A stretch of 64,000 nucleotides of DNA from FEN-1350 sp964386005 (lineage in GTDB: Bacteria > Planctomycetota > Phycisphaerae > Sedimentisphaerales > Anaerohalosphaeraceae): contig CAYLSB010000017.1 of the NCBI GenBank assembly GCA_964386005.1, forward strand, positions 1 to 64,000. Reading direction: 5' to 3'. Below, in pieces: positions 1 to 8,001 of the stretch; position 1 is the stretch's first letter; the number at the start of each line of letters is the position of its first letter. The notes beneath the pieces were generated by a model. The model searched no databases, was not told the DNA's origin, and worked only from the letters and a program-made list of their open reading frames with translations. The translations under genes and the position numbers were made by a program.

Positions 1-37
1 ACACTTTACGCAACAGCGTTCTAACTAAAGGAGGGAC

Positions 38-97
38 ACATGTTTTTGCGTTGGGCCACATGTTTTTGTGTAGGGCCACATGTTTTTGTGTAGGGGC
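38..97. repeat. Three tandem 20-bp units
   Basis: Three consecutive 20-bp copies of a unit reading acatgtttttgtgtagggcc lie at 38-57, 58-77 and 78-97. The first copy differs at the gcgtt position and the third ends in ggggc. They run straight into a palindrome (93-112). They look like a noncoding repeat rather than coding sequence; the minus-strand frame across them is only a translation of the repeats. Confidence 0.8.
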
Positions 98-373
98 ACA
101 CGGCGTGTGCCCTTAGGTGAAAAACCAGGTGTCGAACCCTCTCAATCGGTTCGAGGGTTTGACACCTTTGTTTCGATCGGAAGTTGGGTGGCAGCCACCG
201 AACGAAGTGAGGTGGATGAATTGCCGGACAATTGAATACGGACCACTGGATAGTGGATATCAGGTAACCATAAAAGGGGGTTGACCCTTTGATGGGGTTG
301 AGGGTCTGACCCCGTTTATGACAGAGGACACACAAACGTCCCGCTTTGTGTTGGGACACACGGCGTGTGCCCC
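84..373. repeat. Duplicated palindromic module (two copies, 84-112 and 344-373)
   Basis: The module TTTGTGTnGGG followed by a palindrome built on cacacggcgtgtg occurs twice, at about 84-112 and 344-373. Between the copies lie two further imperfect inverted repeats (129-167 and about 275-313), and another follows at about 401-437. The cluster therefore carries at least five hairpin-capable elements in 350 bases. It resembles REP-like intergenic repeats. No transposase is visible in this window, so mobility is only a guess. Apart from these repeats I see no gene in 1-749. Confidence 0.6.
129..167. terminator. 14-bp hairpin, terminator-like or REP-like
   Basis: The arms at 129-142 and 154-167 are complementary over 14 positions with one G-U wobble. 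The loop is 11 nt, and a short T-rich run (tttgttt) follows. It could terminate a gene entering from the left edge of the window or be one more member of the local hairpin cluster. Confidence 0.45.
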
Positions 374-749
374 AATGGAACATACGAAGGGATCATAAAG
401 GGCACGCCGTCCATCCCTCAGAATGGATGGCCGTCCCCTTGCAAGAGAGGTACAAGAAGATGGCTGACAATCGAATACGAACATTGGATAATGGGTATAA
501 GGTCGTCGGATAATTCTCCGATTTTTCTCGCTGATAGAAAGAATTTTGTTACTATATCCGTCTGTATGACACATAAAGGAAAGGGGGGTGTTGGCCAATG
601 ACGGTTCCAACGGATTGGTTATGATCCCGGTTTGGTAAAACGAGTATTGTCATAAGTTACTATAACCAAAGCGGATAGAGATTCAAATGGCCTTCAAAGC
701 AGGACAAGGAAATGAAGAGTCAGGTTGTTTTATGAGGGAACATAAGTTG

Positions 750-2615
750 ATGAACAACAAGTGCTTTCTGACGATTCTCGTCGTTATAATCAGTCTGGTT
801 GGGTGCAAGACGCCATCGGAGTATCAAAAGGAAGCCGATACGGTTGCTTATGACATTGTCAGCCAAAAGCAGATCGAAGCTCTGGGCAGAAATGAACCGT
901 TTGTGATCGAACGACCCGGCGATATTCTTCGACGCCGGCTTCTGGAAGGGCAGAACCTTCCGACATCCGGTCCATGGTCCTACGGGACGGATCGTTTGGA
1001 TAAAATCGCCCACTGGCCCGATCCCAACTACCCCCGATTGGAAAAGGAACTCGATCCTATTGTCGAATTGGTCGGGGATCAACCGATCAAAATCACTTTG
1101 TTGGATGCCCTGCAAATCGGAGCCAGGAATAGCTTTGCGTATCAAGGGTATAAAGAAACCGTTTTCCGGGCGGCGCTGGATCTGGATTTTAGCCGATATC
1201 GTTTCCGCGATCTTTTTGATCAAACGTTGGAGCAAAGCATTTCCTCCAATACAACCGGCGCTCGGGCGACGAGCCAGACCAACTTCACGGGCAGGACGAC
1301 GTGGGATCGGACATTCCGGAACGGCGTATCGGTGGGCGCCGGGCTGATCGTGAACCTGGCCAATCTTCTGACCGGCAACCGTGAATCGTCGTACGGCATT
1401 CAGGCCGATGCCTCGATCTCGATCCCGTTGTTGCGCGGGTCCGGCGATAATTATTTCCTGAACCAGCAGTTGATCCAGGCCGAACGAAACGTGATATATG
1501 AAATATGGACATTTGAGAGAAACAAGACTACTTTTGCCGTGGATATCGCCAACGAATATTTATCCGTATTGCAGGCATTGGACCGAATTGAAAATGCGGC
1601 GGGAAACTACCGTCGCCAGGCGATGAATGTTCGTCGTGCCCGTCGTCTGTCCGATGCCGGTCAGATCGACGTGATCCAGGTCGGCCAGGCCGTACAAAGC
1701 GAACTGAACGCCCGGAACCAATGGGTATCGGCCAAGCAATCGTATGAATCCTCGCTGGATTCGTTTAAGGTGCGTCTGGGTCTTCCGGCCGACGCGAGGA
1801 TTGAACTGGATCGGGATGAATTGACCCGTCTGGTGGATGAGATGCGAGGGACTCTGATCCAAACCCTCGGCACGTCGGGCGCCGGGATCGATCCGAATGA
1901 GACGATTCCGCCCGCCGATGCGCCGATTGAATTGATCGAACCCAGCATGGAAGGGGCCGGACGGTATGAAATCGACACCGAAAAAGCCGTCATGCTGGCG
2001 TTGGAAAATCGCCTGGATCTGAAACGGCTTCAGGGTTTGGTCGAGGATGCCCAGCGGGCCGTGGTGGTCGCGGCCGATCAACTCGGCGCCGAACTGACTC
2101 TCGGAGGCAGCGTTCGATCCGGCGGGACGACGGGACCCACCGGAGAAGATACAAAACTCCGGTTCGATCAAGTGACCTCTTCGGGCCTGTTGACGCTCAA
2201 TCTCCCGATTGACCGGACTCGGGAACGGAATGATTATCGCGAGAAGCTGATCGCTTTCGAATCGGCGACGCGAAACGTCGCGATCCGCGAAGACGAGATC
2301 AAGATTGCCGTTCGAAATCGGTTGCGGACCCTGTTATTATCCCGCGAAAGTCTTCAGATTCAGGCCAAAGCGCTGGATGTCGCCCAAAAACGGGTGGAAA
2401 GCGTCAATATCTCTCTGGAGGCCGGTCGTGCCCAGATTCGCGATTTTCTGGATGCCCAAACCGACCTGGTCAATGCGCAAAATAATTTGACCACCGCCGT
2501 GGTCAACTATCGAGTCAATGAACTGAGATTGCAGCAGGATATGGACTTGTTGCAGGTAGATGAAAAAGGGTTGTGGACTGAATACAACCCGGAGGTGAAC
2601 CATGCAAAAAAATAA
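750..2615 (+). CDS. TolC-family outer membrane efflux lipoprotein
   Basis: This 621-residue protein should form the outer-membrane channel of a tripartite exporter. The frame is open from 687, but I place the start at the ATG at 750. GAGGG lies about 11 bases upstream, and this start gives a compact lipoprotein signal: MNNK, a hydrophobic run, then lipobox LVGC with Cys at about residue 19. The rest shows the long alternating helical segments with many Gln, Ala and Arg that are typical of TolC/CusC-like proteins, in two halves. A repeated motif near the C-terminus ends in an AQTDLVNAQNNL-type stretch. The gene overlaps the adaptor gene by 14 bases, so the two are translated together. TolC-fold channels in planctomycetes are often lipidated like this one. 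The exported substrate cannot be told from sequence. Confidence 0.88.
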   Translation: MNNKCFLTILVVIISLVGCKTPSEYQKEADTVAYDIVSQKQIEALGRNEPFVIERPGDILRRRLLEGQNLPTSGPWSYGTDRLDKIAHWPDPNYPRLEKELDPIVELVGDQPIKITLLDALQIGARNSFAYQGYKETVFRAALDLDFSRYRFRDLFDQTLEQSISSNTTGARATSQTNFTGRTTWDRTFRNGVSVGAGLIVNLANLLTGNRESSYGIQADASISIPLLRGSGDNYFLNQQLIQAERNVIYEIWTFERNKTTFAVDIANEYLSVLQALDRIENAAGNYRRQAMNVRRARRLSDAGQIDVIQVGQAVQSELNARNQWVSAKQSYESSLDSFKVRLGLPADARIELDRDELTRLVDEMRGTLIQTLGTSGAGIDPNETIPPADAPIELIEPSMEGAGRYEIDTEKAVMLALENRLDLKRLQGLVEDAQRAVVVAADQLGAELTLGGSVRSGGTTGPTGEDTKLRFDQVTSSGLLTLNLPIDRTRERNDYREKLIAFESATRNVAIREDEIKIAVRNRLRTLLLSRESLQIQAKALDVAQKRVESVNISLEAGRAQIRDFLDAQTDLVNAQNNLTTAVVNYRVNELRLQQDMDLLQVDEKGLWTEYNPEVNHAKK

Positions 2616-4554
2616 CAAAAGCAGATGGATTATTGGCGGATTACTTCTGGTTGGCGTTGTGATTGTCGTTATTGCGGGTATGACGCTTGGCGGAAATAAG
2701 GGCATCATGGACGATGCGAGTCTTTACACCGTCCAAAAGGGGCAATTGGTGATCGGGATTGACGAGACCGGAACGATCAAGGCGCAGGATCAGGAAGTCA
2801 TCAAATGCAAGGTTGAAGGCCGCACGACGATTCTGACGTTGGTGCCGGAAGGAACGCACGTCAAGAAGGGCGATCTCCTGATCGAGCTGGACGCCAGCAC
2901 GCTGATCGACCAGCAGGTCACCCAGAAGATCGCCGTACAGACCGCGGAGACCGCGTTTGTCTCGGCCCGCGAGGCCTTGGCGATCGGCGAGAACCAGGCC
3001 CAGGCCGATCTCGAACTGGCGAATCTGACTCTGGATTTCGCAAAACAGGATCTGAAAAAATATACCGAGGGCGATTTCCCCAATGAGTTGAATGATGCCG
3101 AGTCCAAAATCGCCGTCGCCCAGGAGGCGGTCACGCAGGCCGAGCAGAAATACCAATGGTCGCAGAAACTCGCCCGGGATAAATACATCTCGGAGATGGA
3201 ACTCAAGTCCGATGAGTTGTCGTGGCGTCGAGCGGAACTGGATGTAAAACTGGCCAAGAACAAGTTGACCTTGTTGAAGGATTACACCTATCACCGTCAG
3301 TTGGCCAAATTCGAAAGCGATGTCAAACAGGCCGAACTGGCTCTGGAACGCGCCAAGCGAAAGACGGCGGCGACTTTGGTACAGTTGAAGGCGGAACTCG
3401 ATGCCGCTCAGAGCAAGCTCGAACAACAGAAACGCTTGATGGATAAGATCGAAAAGAACGTGGCCGAGGCCAAGATTCTGGCTCCTTCCGACGGCATCGT
3501 CGTCTATGCCACCAGCGCCCGATCCGGCGGATTCCGCGGGAGCGAAGAACCGATGCGCGAAGGTCGTACCGTGTTCGAACGGGAAGAGTTGATTTACCTG
3601 CCCACGAGCAACCGGGTCAAGGCCGAACTGAAACTGCATGAGTCGGTCCTCGACAAGGTTCGATTGGGGATGCCCGCCACGGTCACCGTCGATGCGCTTC
3701 CCGGACGGGTATTCAATGGAAAGGTTCAAAAGATCGGTTTGCTTCCCGATGCCCAGATGATGTGGATGAATCCGGATCTGAAAGTCTATGCCACCGAGGT
3801 TTTTCTGGACGGCGACGGCAGCGATCTTCGCACCGGGATGAGCTGTCGTGCTAGCGTCGTGCTGGAAGAATACGACGATGTGATCTATGCCCCGGTCCAA
3901 TCGGTCGTTCGAATCGGCAATCAACCGACGGTCTATGTGATGGAGGGATCGGAGGCCAAACCGCGGCCGGTTCAGATCGGACTGGATAACAATCGAATGG
4001 TCCACATTAAAAGCGGATTGAACGTGGGAGAGCGGATTCTGTTGGCGCCGCCGTTGGCTGCCGCGGAAGCCGAACAGGGTCGGCGTTTGCCCGTGGAAGT
4101 GCCGATGGAAGGAAACTCAGTACCCAACAATATCCGCGGTCCTTCGGAAATGACTCCAGGCATGCAAGATTCCGGTCGAATGGGCGGCGAAGGCGGAATG
4201 CCGGGCGGACGCCGTGGCTCTCAGGAAGGGGATTCGCAGGGCATGCCGGGCGGAAACATGCGCGAGGGAATGCAGCGGCCCGATGGAACCGGAGCCGGCG
4301 GTTTTCCCGGCCAAGGTCAGCGGCCGCAGGGCATGCAGCGATCCGGACAGGGACGACCCGGCACGGGTACCGGCCGCCCGGGTGGTCAACGACCGGAAGG
4401 AATGGATTCGGGCGGTATGGGAGGCCAGAGGCCCGAAGGAATGGATTCCGGCGGAATGCCCGGCAGAACCGGCGGGCGTATGCCGCGCGAAGGTCAACCA
4501 CCGGCCGGCGACGGATCCACGACGAACCCTCGGCCCGAGGGCGGCCAGCCATGA
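2602..4554 (+). CDS. Periplasmic adaptor (HlyD/MacA-type membrane fusion protein) with Gly/Met-rich tail
   Basis: This 650-residue protein links an inner-membrane pump to the TolC channel. A single membrane segment lies at about residues 10-29. A split lipoyl/barrel-sandwich region follows from about 45, then a long coiled-coil hairpin (about 110-290, rich in Ala, Glu, Lys and Gln), then the second lipoyl half and beta-barrel domains up to about 500. The last 150 residues are unlike a normal adaptor: low-complexity Gly/Pro/Arg/Met sequence with about thirteen methionines, including two back-to-back copies of GGQRPEGMDSGGM. GGAGGTG precedes the ATG. It overlaps the TolC gene by 14 bases and the ATPase gene by 4 (ATGA), so the operon is tightly coupled. 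The tail might bind metal or tether to another envelope part; both are guesses. Confidence 0.9.
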   Translation: MQKNNKSRWIIGGLLLVGVVIVVIAGMTLGGNKGIMDDASLYTVQKGQLVIGIDETGTIKAQDQEVIKCKVEGRTTILTLVPEGTHVKKGDLLIELDASTLIDQQVTQKIAVQTAETAFVSAREALAIGENQAQADLELANLTLDFAKQDLKKYTEGDFPNELNDAESKIAVAQEAVTQAEQKYQWSQKLARDKYISEMELKSDELSWRRAELDVKLAKNKLTLLKDYTYHRQLAKFESDVKQAELALERAKRKTAATLVQLKAELDAAQSKLEQQKRLMDKIEKNVAEAKILAPSDGIVVYATSARSGGFRGSEEPMREGRTVFEREELIYLPTSNRVKAELKLHESVLDKVRLGMPATVTVDALPGRVFNGKVQKIGLLPDAQMMWMNPDLKVYATEVFLDGDGSDLRTGMSCRASVVLEEYDDVIYAPVQSVVRIGNQPTVYVMEGSEAKPRPVQIGLDNNRMVHIKSGLNVGERILLAPPLAAAEAEQGRRLPVEVPMEGNSVPNNIRGPSEMTPGMQDSGRMGGEGGMPGGRRGSQEGDSQGMPGGNMREGMQRPDGTGAGGFPGQGQRPQGMQRSGQGRPGTGTGRPGGQRPEGMDSGGMGGQRPEGMDSGGMPGRTGGRMPREGQPPAGDGSTTNPRPEGGQP

Positions 4555-5249
4555 CTCAGGCGGATGGCAATAACTCGGTAATTCGGCTCGAAGAAGTCTG
4601 GAAAGTCTATCCGATGGGCCATCAGGAAGTCCATGCCCTGGCCGGAGTGGATATGGATTTCAAGCGGGGCGAGTTCTGGGCGATCATGGGGCCCAGCGGT
4701 TCGGGCAAGAGCACGATGCTCAATATTCTCGGCTGCCTGGACCGTGTGTCGAGGGGGCGGTACTACATCGAAGGCAAGGAAATCAGCCAGTATGATGACG
4801 ACGATCTCAGCGAGATTCGATTACGATATCTTGGATTTGTTTTTCAGAGTTTTAACCTGATTCCCCAATTGTCCGTTCAGCGGAATATCGAGTTGCCTCT
4901 GTATTATCTCGGCTGGGAACCGCATCAAAGCGCCCAGCGCGCGGTGGAACTGGCCGGGAAGGTCGGACTGGAAGAACGACTGGACCATAAGCCCACGGAG
5001 CTTTCCGGCGGGCAGATGCAGCGCGTGGCGATCGCGCGGGCTCTGGCCAACGATCCGGCGATCCTTCTGGCCGACGAGCCGACGGGCAATCTGGATACGC
5101 ATACGGGCGAGCAGATTCTGGATCTGTTGTGCGAACTCAACGCCGCCGGCAAGACCATTATCATGGTCACGCATGAGGCGGATATCGCCAATCGGGCTAA
5201 AAAGCGCCTTCACATGCGTGACGGCCGAGTGGAATCGATCGAGGGATAA
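4551..5249 (+). CDS. ABC transporter ATP-binding protein, MacB/LolD type
   Basis: This 232-residue cytoplasmic ATPase would drive the MacB-type pump. Walker A GPSGSGKST is at residues 47-55. The Q-loop lies in VFQSFNLIPQ, the ABC signature LSGGQMQR at about 150, Walker B ILLADEPTGNLD at about 170, and the H-loop in MVTHE near 205. Length and the TGNLD motif match the LolD/MacB/FtsE group. Its start overlaps the adaptor stop by four bases, and its stop lies three bases before the permease start. In the family, such ATPases work with a separate or fused MacB permease to expel peptides, antibiotics or lipoproteins by mechanotransmission through an adaptor and TolC. Confidence 0.95.
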   Translation: MTQADGNNSVIRLEEVWKVYPMGHQEVHALAGVDMDFKRGEFWAIMGPSGSGKSTMLNILGCLDRVSRGRYYIEGKEISQYDDDDLSEIRLRYLGFVFQSFNLIPQLSVQRNIELPLYYLGWEPHQSAQRAVELAGKVGLEERLDHKPTELSGGQMQRVAIARALANDPAILLADEPTGNLDTHTGEQILDLLCELNAAGKTIIMVTHEADIANRAKKRLHMRDGRVESIEG

Positions 5250-5252
5250 TCG

Positions 5253-6521
5253 ATGAGGCGAATTCAACTGACTCGCGAAATTCGGCAGGGGGTGGAGAAC
5301 CTTCTGATGCACAAGTTGCGCTCCATGCTGACGATGCTGGGCGTAGTCTTCGGCGTCGGTTCGGTGGTGGCGATGTTGTCCGTAGGCGAAGGGGCCAGCA
5401 AGGAAGCTCTCGAACAGATTCGCAAAGTGGGAAGCTCCAACATCATCATTCGATCCATCGAACCGGTGCAGGAGGCCAACGCCACTCGAACGCAAACGCG
5501 CATGAGCGTCTATGGCCTTTTGTTTGACGATCAGAAGCGGATCGAGGAGACCTTCAAGACCGTCAGGCAGGTGGTGCCGATCAAGCTCATCCGAAAGGAC
5601 GGTCGTCTGGGGACTCGGGCGTTGGAACTTCGCGTAGTCGGGACAACGCCGGCCTGGTTTAATCTTCTCAGCCGCGACCTGATCGCCGGGCGGGTTTTAT
5701 CGCCGGAGGATGCCCGGAAACGAGCGGGCGTGGCGGTCCTGACGGAATTCGGCGCCCGCAAACTGCTGGCGACGGAAAACACCATCGGCCAGAAACTGCG
5801 GATCGGCGGCGATGCCTATGAAATCGTCGGGATCGTCAAAAGTATGGGCGGCTCGGCCGGGATGATTCAGATGCCCGACGAGGAGGTGGATGCTTACATT
5901 CCGATTGAGACGGCCAGCGAACGCTACGGCAACATGAATGTCAAGATGAGCGGCAGCAACCAGATCCGGGAAATGGTCGAGCTGCACCAGATGATCGTCG
6001 AGGTCGATTCGGACGAGAATGTCGAGGCGACCGCGAAAGGGATCGAGTCGATGCTCAAGCAGTTCCACAAGAAGGAAGACTACAAGATCAGCGTGCCACT
6101 GGCGCTTCTGAACCAGGCCAGGGCAACCAAGCGAACCTTCAATATCGTGCTGGGATCCATCGCGGCGATCAGTCTTCTCGTCGGCGGGATCGGCATCATG
6201 AACATCATGCTGGCTTCCGTGACCGAACGCACGCGGGAGATCGGTATCCGACGGGCGATCGGCGCCAAGCGTCGCCAGATCATCCGGCAGTTTCTCATCG
6301 AGACGGTGGTGCTCTCGACGACGGGGGGTCTGGTCGGAATCGGGCTGGGGCTGTTTATTCCGTGGATGATCACGCTGTTTGCCAAAATGCCGACGGTGGT
6401 CACGCTGAACAGCGTGTTGCTGAGTGTGGGAATCAGTATCACCGTGGGGATCGTGTTCGGACTGTATCCGGCGGCTCGGGCGGCGCAGGTCGATCCGATC
6501 ATCGCGCTGCGGCACGAATGA
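5253..6521 (+). CDS. ABC transporter permease, MacB type
   Basis: This 422-residue inner-membrane protein has a MacB-type layout. There is one N-terminal membrane segment (about 22-45, with LRSMLTMLGVVFGVGSVVAM) and a large periplasmic domain (about 50-290). Three C-terminal membrane segments follow, including the conserved GGIGIMNIMLASVTERTREI stretch at about 310-330 (FtsX domain). It is the last gene of the four-gene operon and follows the ATPase by three bases. Here ATPase and permease are separate chains, unlike E. coli MacB where they are fused. No terminator is obvious in the 22 bases before the converging gene. The function is export coupled to ATP hydrolysis; the cargo is unknown. 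Confidence 0.93.
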   Translation: MRRIQLTREIRQGVENLLMHKLRSMLTMLGVVFGVGSVVAMLSVGEGASKEALEQIRKVGSSNIIIRSIEPVQEANATRTQTRMSVYGLLFDDQKRIEETFKTVRQVVPIKLIRKDGRLGTRALELRVVGTTPAWFNLLSRDLIAGRVLSPEDARKRAGVAVLTEFGARKLLATENTIGQKLRIGGDAYEIVGIVKSMGGSAGMIQMPDEEVDAYIPIETASERYGNMNVKMSGSNQIREMVELHQMIVEVDSDENVEATAKGIESMLKQFHKKEDYKISVPLALLNQARATKRTFNIVLGSIAAISLLVGGIGIMNIMLASVTERTREIGIRRAIGAKRRQIIRQFLIETVVLSTTGGLVGIGLGLFIPWMITLFAKMPTVVTLNSVLLSVGISITVGIVFGLYPAARAAQVDPIIALRHE

Positions 6522-6543
6522 TTCGTGGACGAAATCCGGGTAT

Positions 6544-7908
6544 TCAGCGAAACTGCATACTGTACAGGTCGGCGTCTTTGAGTTCGAAGACGAGGCGAAG
6601 GGGTTTGCCGGCCAGTGCGGAAAGATTCGCATTGTTTTTCCAATGGATGGATCGCTCGATCGCATCCCCGACAATCGGAGGGCAATCGTTCATCGCAAAT
6701 CCTTCGATCGCTTTTCCGTCGGGCGTCTGAATTTCGGCGCGGACGGCCCCGGAGGCGCTGGTGGAAACATTGAGCCCCAGTTGCGAACCGGAAAAGGTCA
6801 GGAGATTTGTAACCAATATACCTCCATTGTATCCAGCATGAACGGAAACAAAACCATCGGTTCTCAACGTATATCGAATGTTTCCGACATACATCGACAT
6901 TTCCTGCGATGATGTCGGAACGATGTGCCATGCGACATAGTTGGCTCGATTTTGCCAGCGTTCGGGATCCAGGCCGGGACGGATGAAGGTTTCGGGAAAG
7001 GTCCGGTCGAAACGATCTCCGCCGCGGCTGGTCATCAGGACGATCTCGGTGGAACTGCCGCGGTCGGGAACAAATCGGGTGGCGGGAGCGATCAGGATAT
7101 GCGGAGCGCGAAAATAGGGATGGGTTCCGCTGGTATAAAGATGTTCACCGGGCAGGTTGGGATTCATCGGCGTCGCTTTCGACCAATGGATGAAATCCGG
7201 CGAGGTCGTTCGGCTGATCGTTCGCAGTTCGCCATGCGGAGTCTGCCATGAACGATAGTAGCAGACATACTGGTTTTCCGTCTCGGACCAGAAGGCGACG
7301 TTTTGCGAATCGAACGCGAATGACTCGGAGGTAATCAGCGGTTTGTCGGAAAGCTTCGTCCAATGGATGCCGTCCGGGGAGACGAAGGCGAACAGGCCGC
7401 CGCCTTTGTGTACTCCGGCCAGGGCCTTGTATTTCTGTTCGGCGGGACAGCCGGGGCGGGTATCGATCCACGGCGAAAAATTATGGCTGAAGGGCGAGGC
7501 GTTGGCGAGGATGGCATTGTTGGATTTGGATCCGTGGATTTCATGCAGTCCGAGATTCGGGAGCGTCCAATCGATGCCATCGGCGCTCTCGGCGTAGCAG
7601 GTGATCTCGCCGGGGTTGCCGTCGAAATGGGAACCGTCATATCCGGGAATTTCCGAGCGGTAATACATACGATATTTCCCTTCGTCCAGGAGAAGGGTGA
7701 CATATCCTCCCTTGGGTTGTGTGGAGGAAATCGGGGTCCGGACGGGATGATGGAGGATCAGGTTGGCATTTTCAAGTCGGTCGATCAGAAAATGATCGAC
7801 GAACAATTCCCGCCGTGATCCCAGCTTGATTACGGATGACTCGGACATGGAAAATACAGAAGGGATGACGGCCAGGATGATGATCAGAACGAATACTTTC
7901 ATTTTCAT
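6544..7908 (-). CDS. Secreted beta-propeller protein (glycoside hydrolase clan J-like)
   Basis: This 454-residue protein has a clear Sec signal peptide (MKMKVFVLIIILAVIPSVFS). AGAGGAA lies eight bases before the ATG. After the signal comes a motif resembling RRELFVDHFLIDRLENANL, which I associate with a planctomycete family of secreted propeller proteins often loosely annotated as glycosyl hydrolases of the GH32/43 type. Repeated blades such as FAFVSPDGIHWTKLSDKPLI and YYRSEIPG support a five-bladed propeller. The C-terminal 100 residues look like a beta-sandwich. I cannot name catalytic residues with confidence. It is divergent from the DUF5703 glycosidase gene across a 93-base gap, and both products are exported, so a shared role in polysaccharide breakdown is plausible. 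Confidence 0.6.
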   Translation of the reverse strand: MKMKVFVLIIILAVIPSVFSMSESSVIKLGSRRELFVDHFLIDRLENANLILHHPVRTPISSTQPKGGYVTLLLDEGKYRMYYRSEIPGYDGSHFDGNPGEITCYAESADGIDWTLPNLGLHEIHGSKSNNAILANASPFSHNFSPWIDTRPGCPAEQKYKALAGVHKGGGLFAFVSPDGIHWTKLSDKPLITSESFAFDSQNVAFWSETENQYVCYYRSWQTPHGELRTISRTTSPDFIHWSKATPMNPNLPGEHLYTSGTHPYFRAPHILIAPATRFVPDRGSSTEIVLMTSRGGDRFDRTFPETFIRPGLDPERWQNRANYVAWHIVPTSSQEMSMYVGNIRYTLRTDGFVSVHAGYNGGILVTNLLTFSGSQLGLNVSTSASGAVRAEIQTPDGKAIEGFAMNDCPPIVGDAIERSIHWKNNANLSALAGKPLRLVFELKDADLYSMQFR

Positions 7909-8001
7909 TGTTGATTCCTCTGTTGGAATATGTAGGGGTTGATTGTATCATGGGAAGGTTTCATTCACAATCAAGGATTCTGTTCATTGAAGGGAGAGGT
8001 T

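Noticed and set aside
129..167. Possible tRNA, because of a ggttcgag-like stretch
   Set aside because: The stretch is one arm of a simple hairpin; no cloverleaf can be drawn.
21..610. Two minus-strand frames (21-383 and 260-610) over the repeat cluster
   Set aside because: They translate hairpin and tandem repeats; repeats explain them fully.
2641..4005. 454-codon minus-strand frame opposite the adaptor gene
   Set aside because: A mirror of the long coiled-coil coding region; Leu/Gln/Asp-rich with no recognisable domain.
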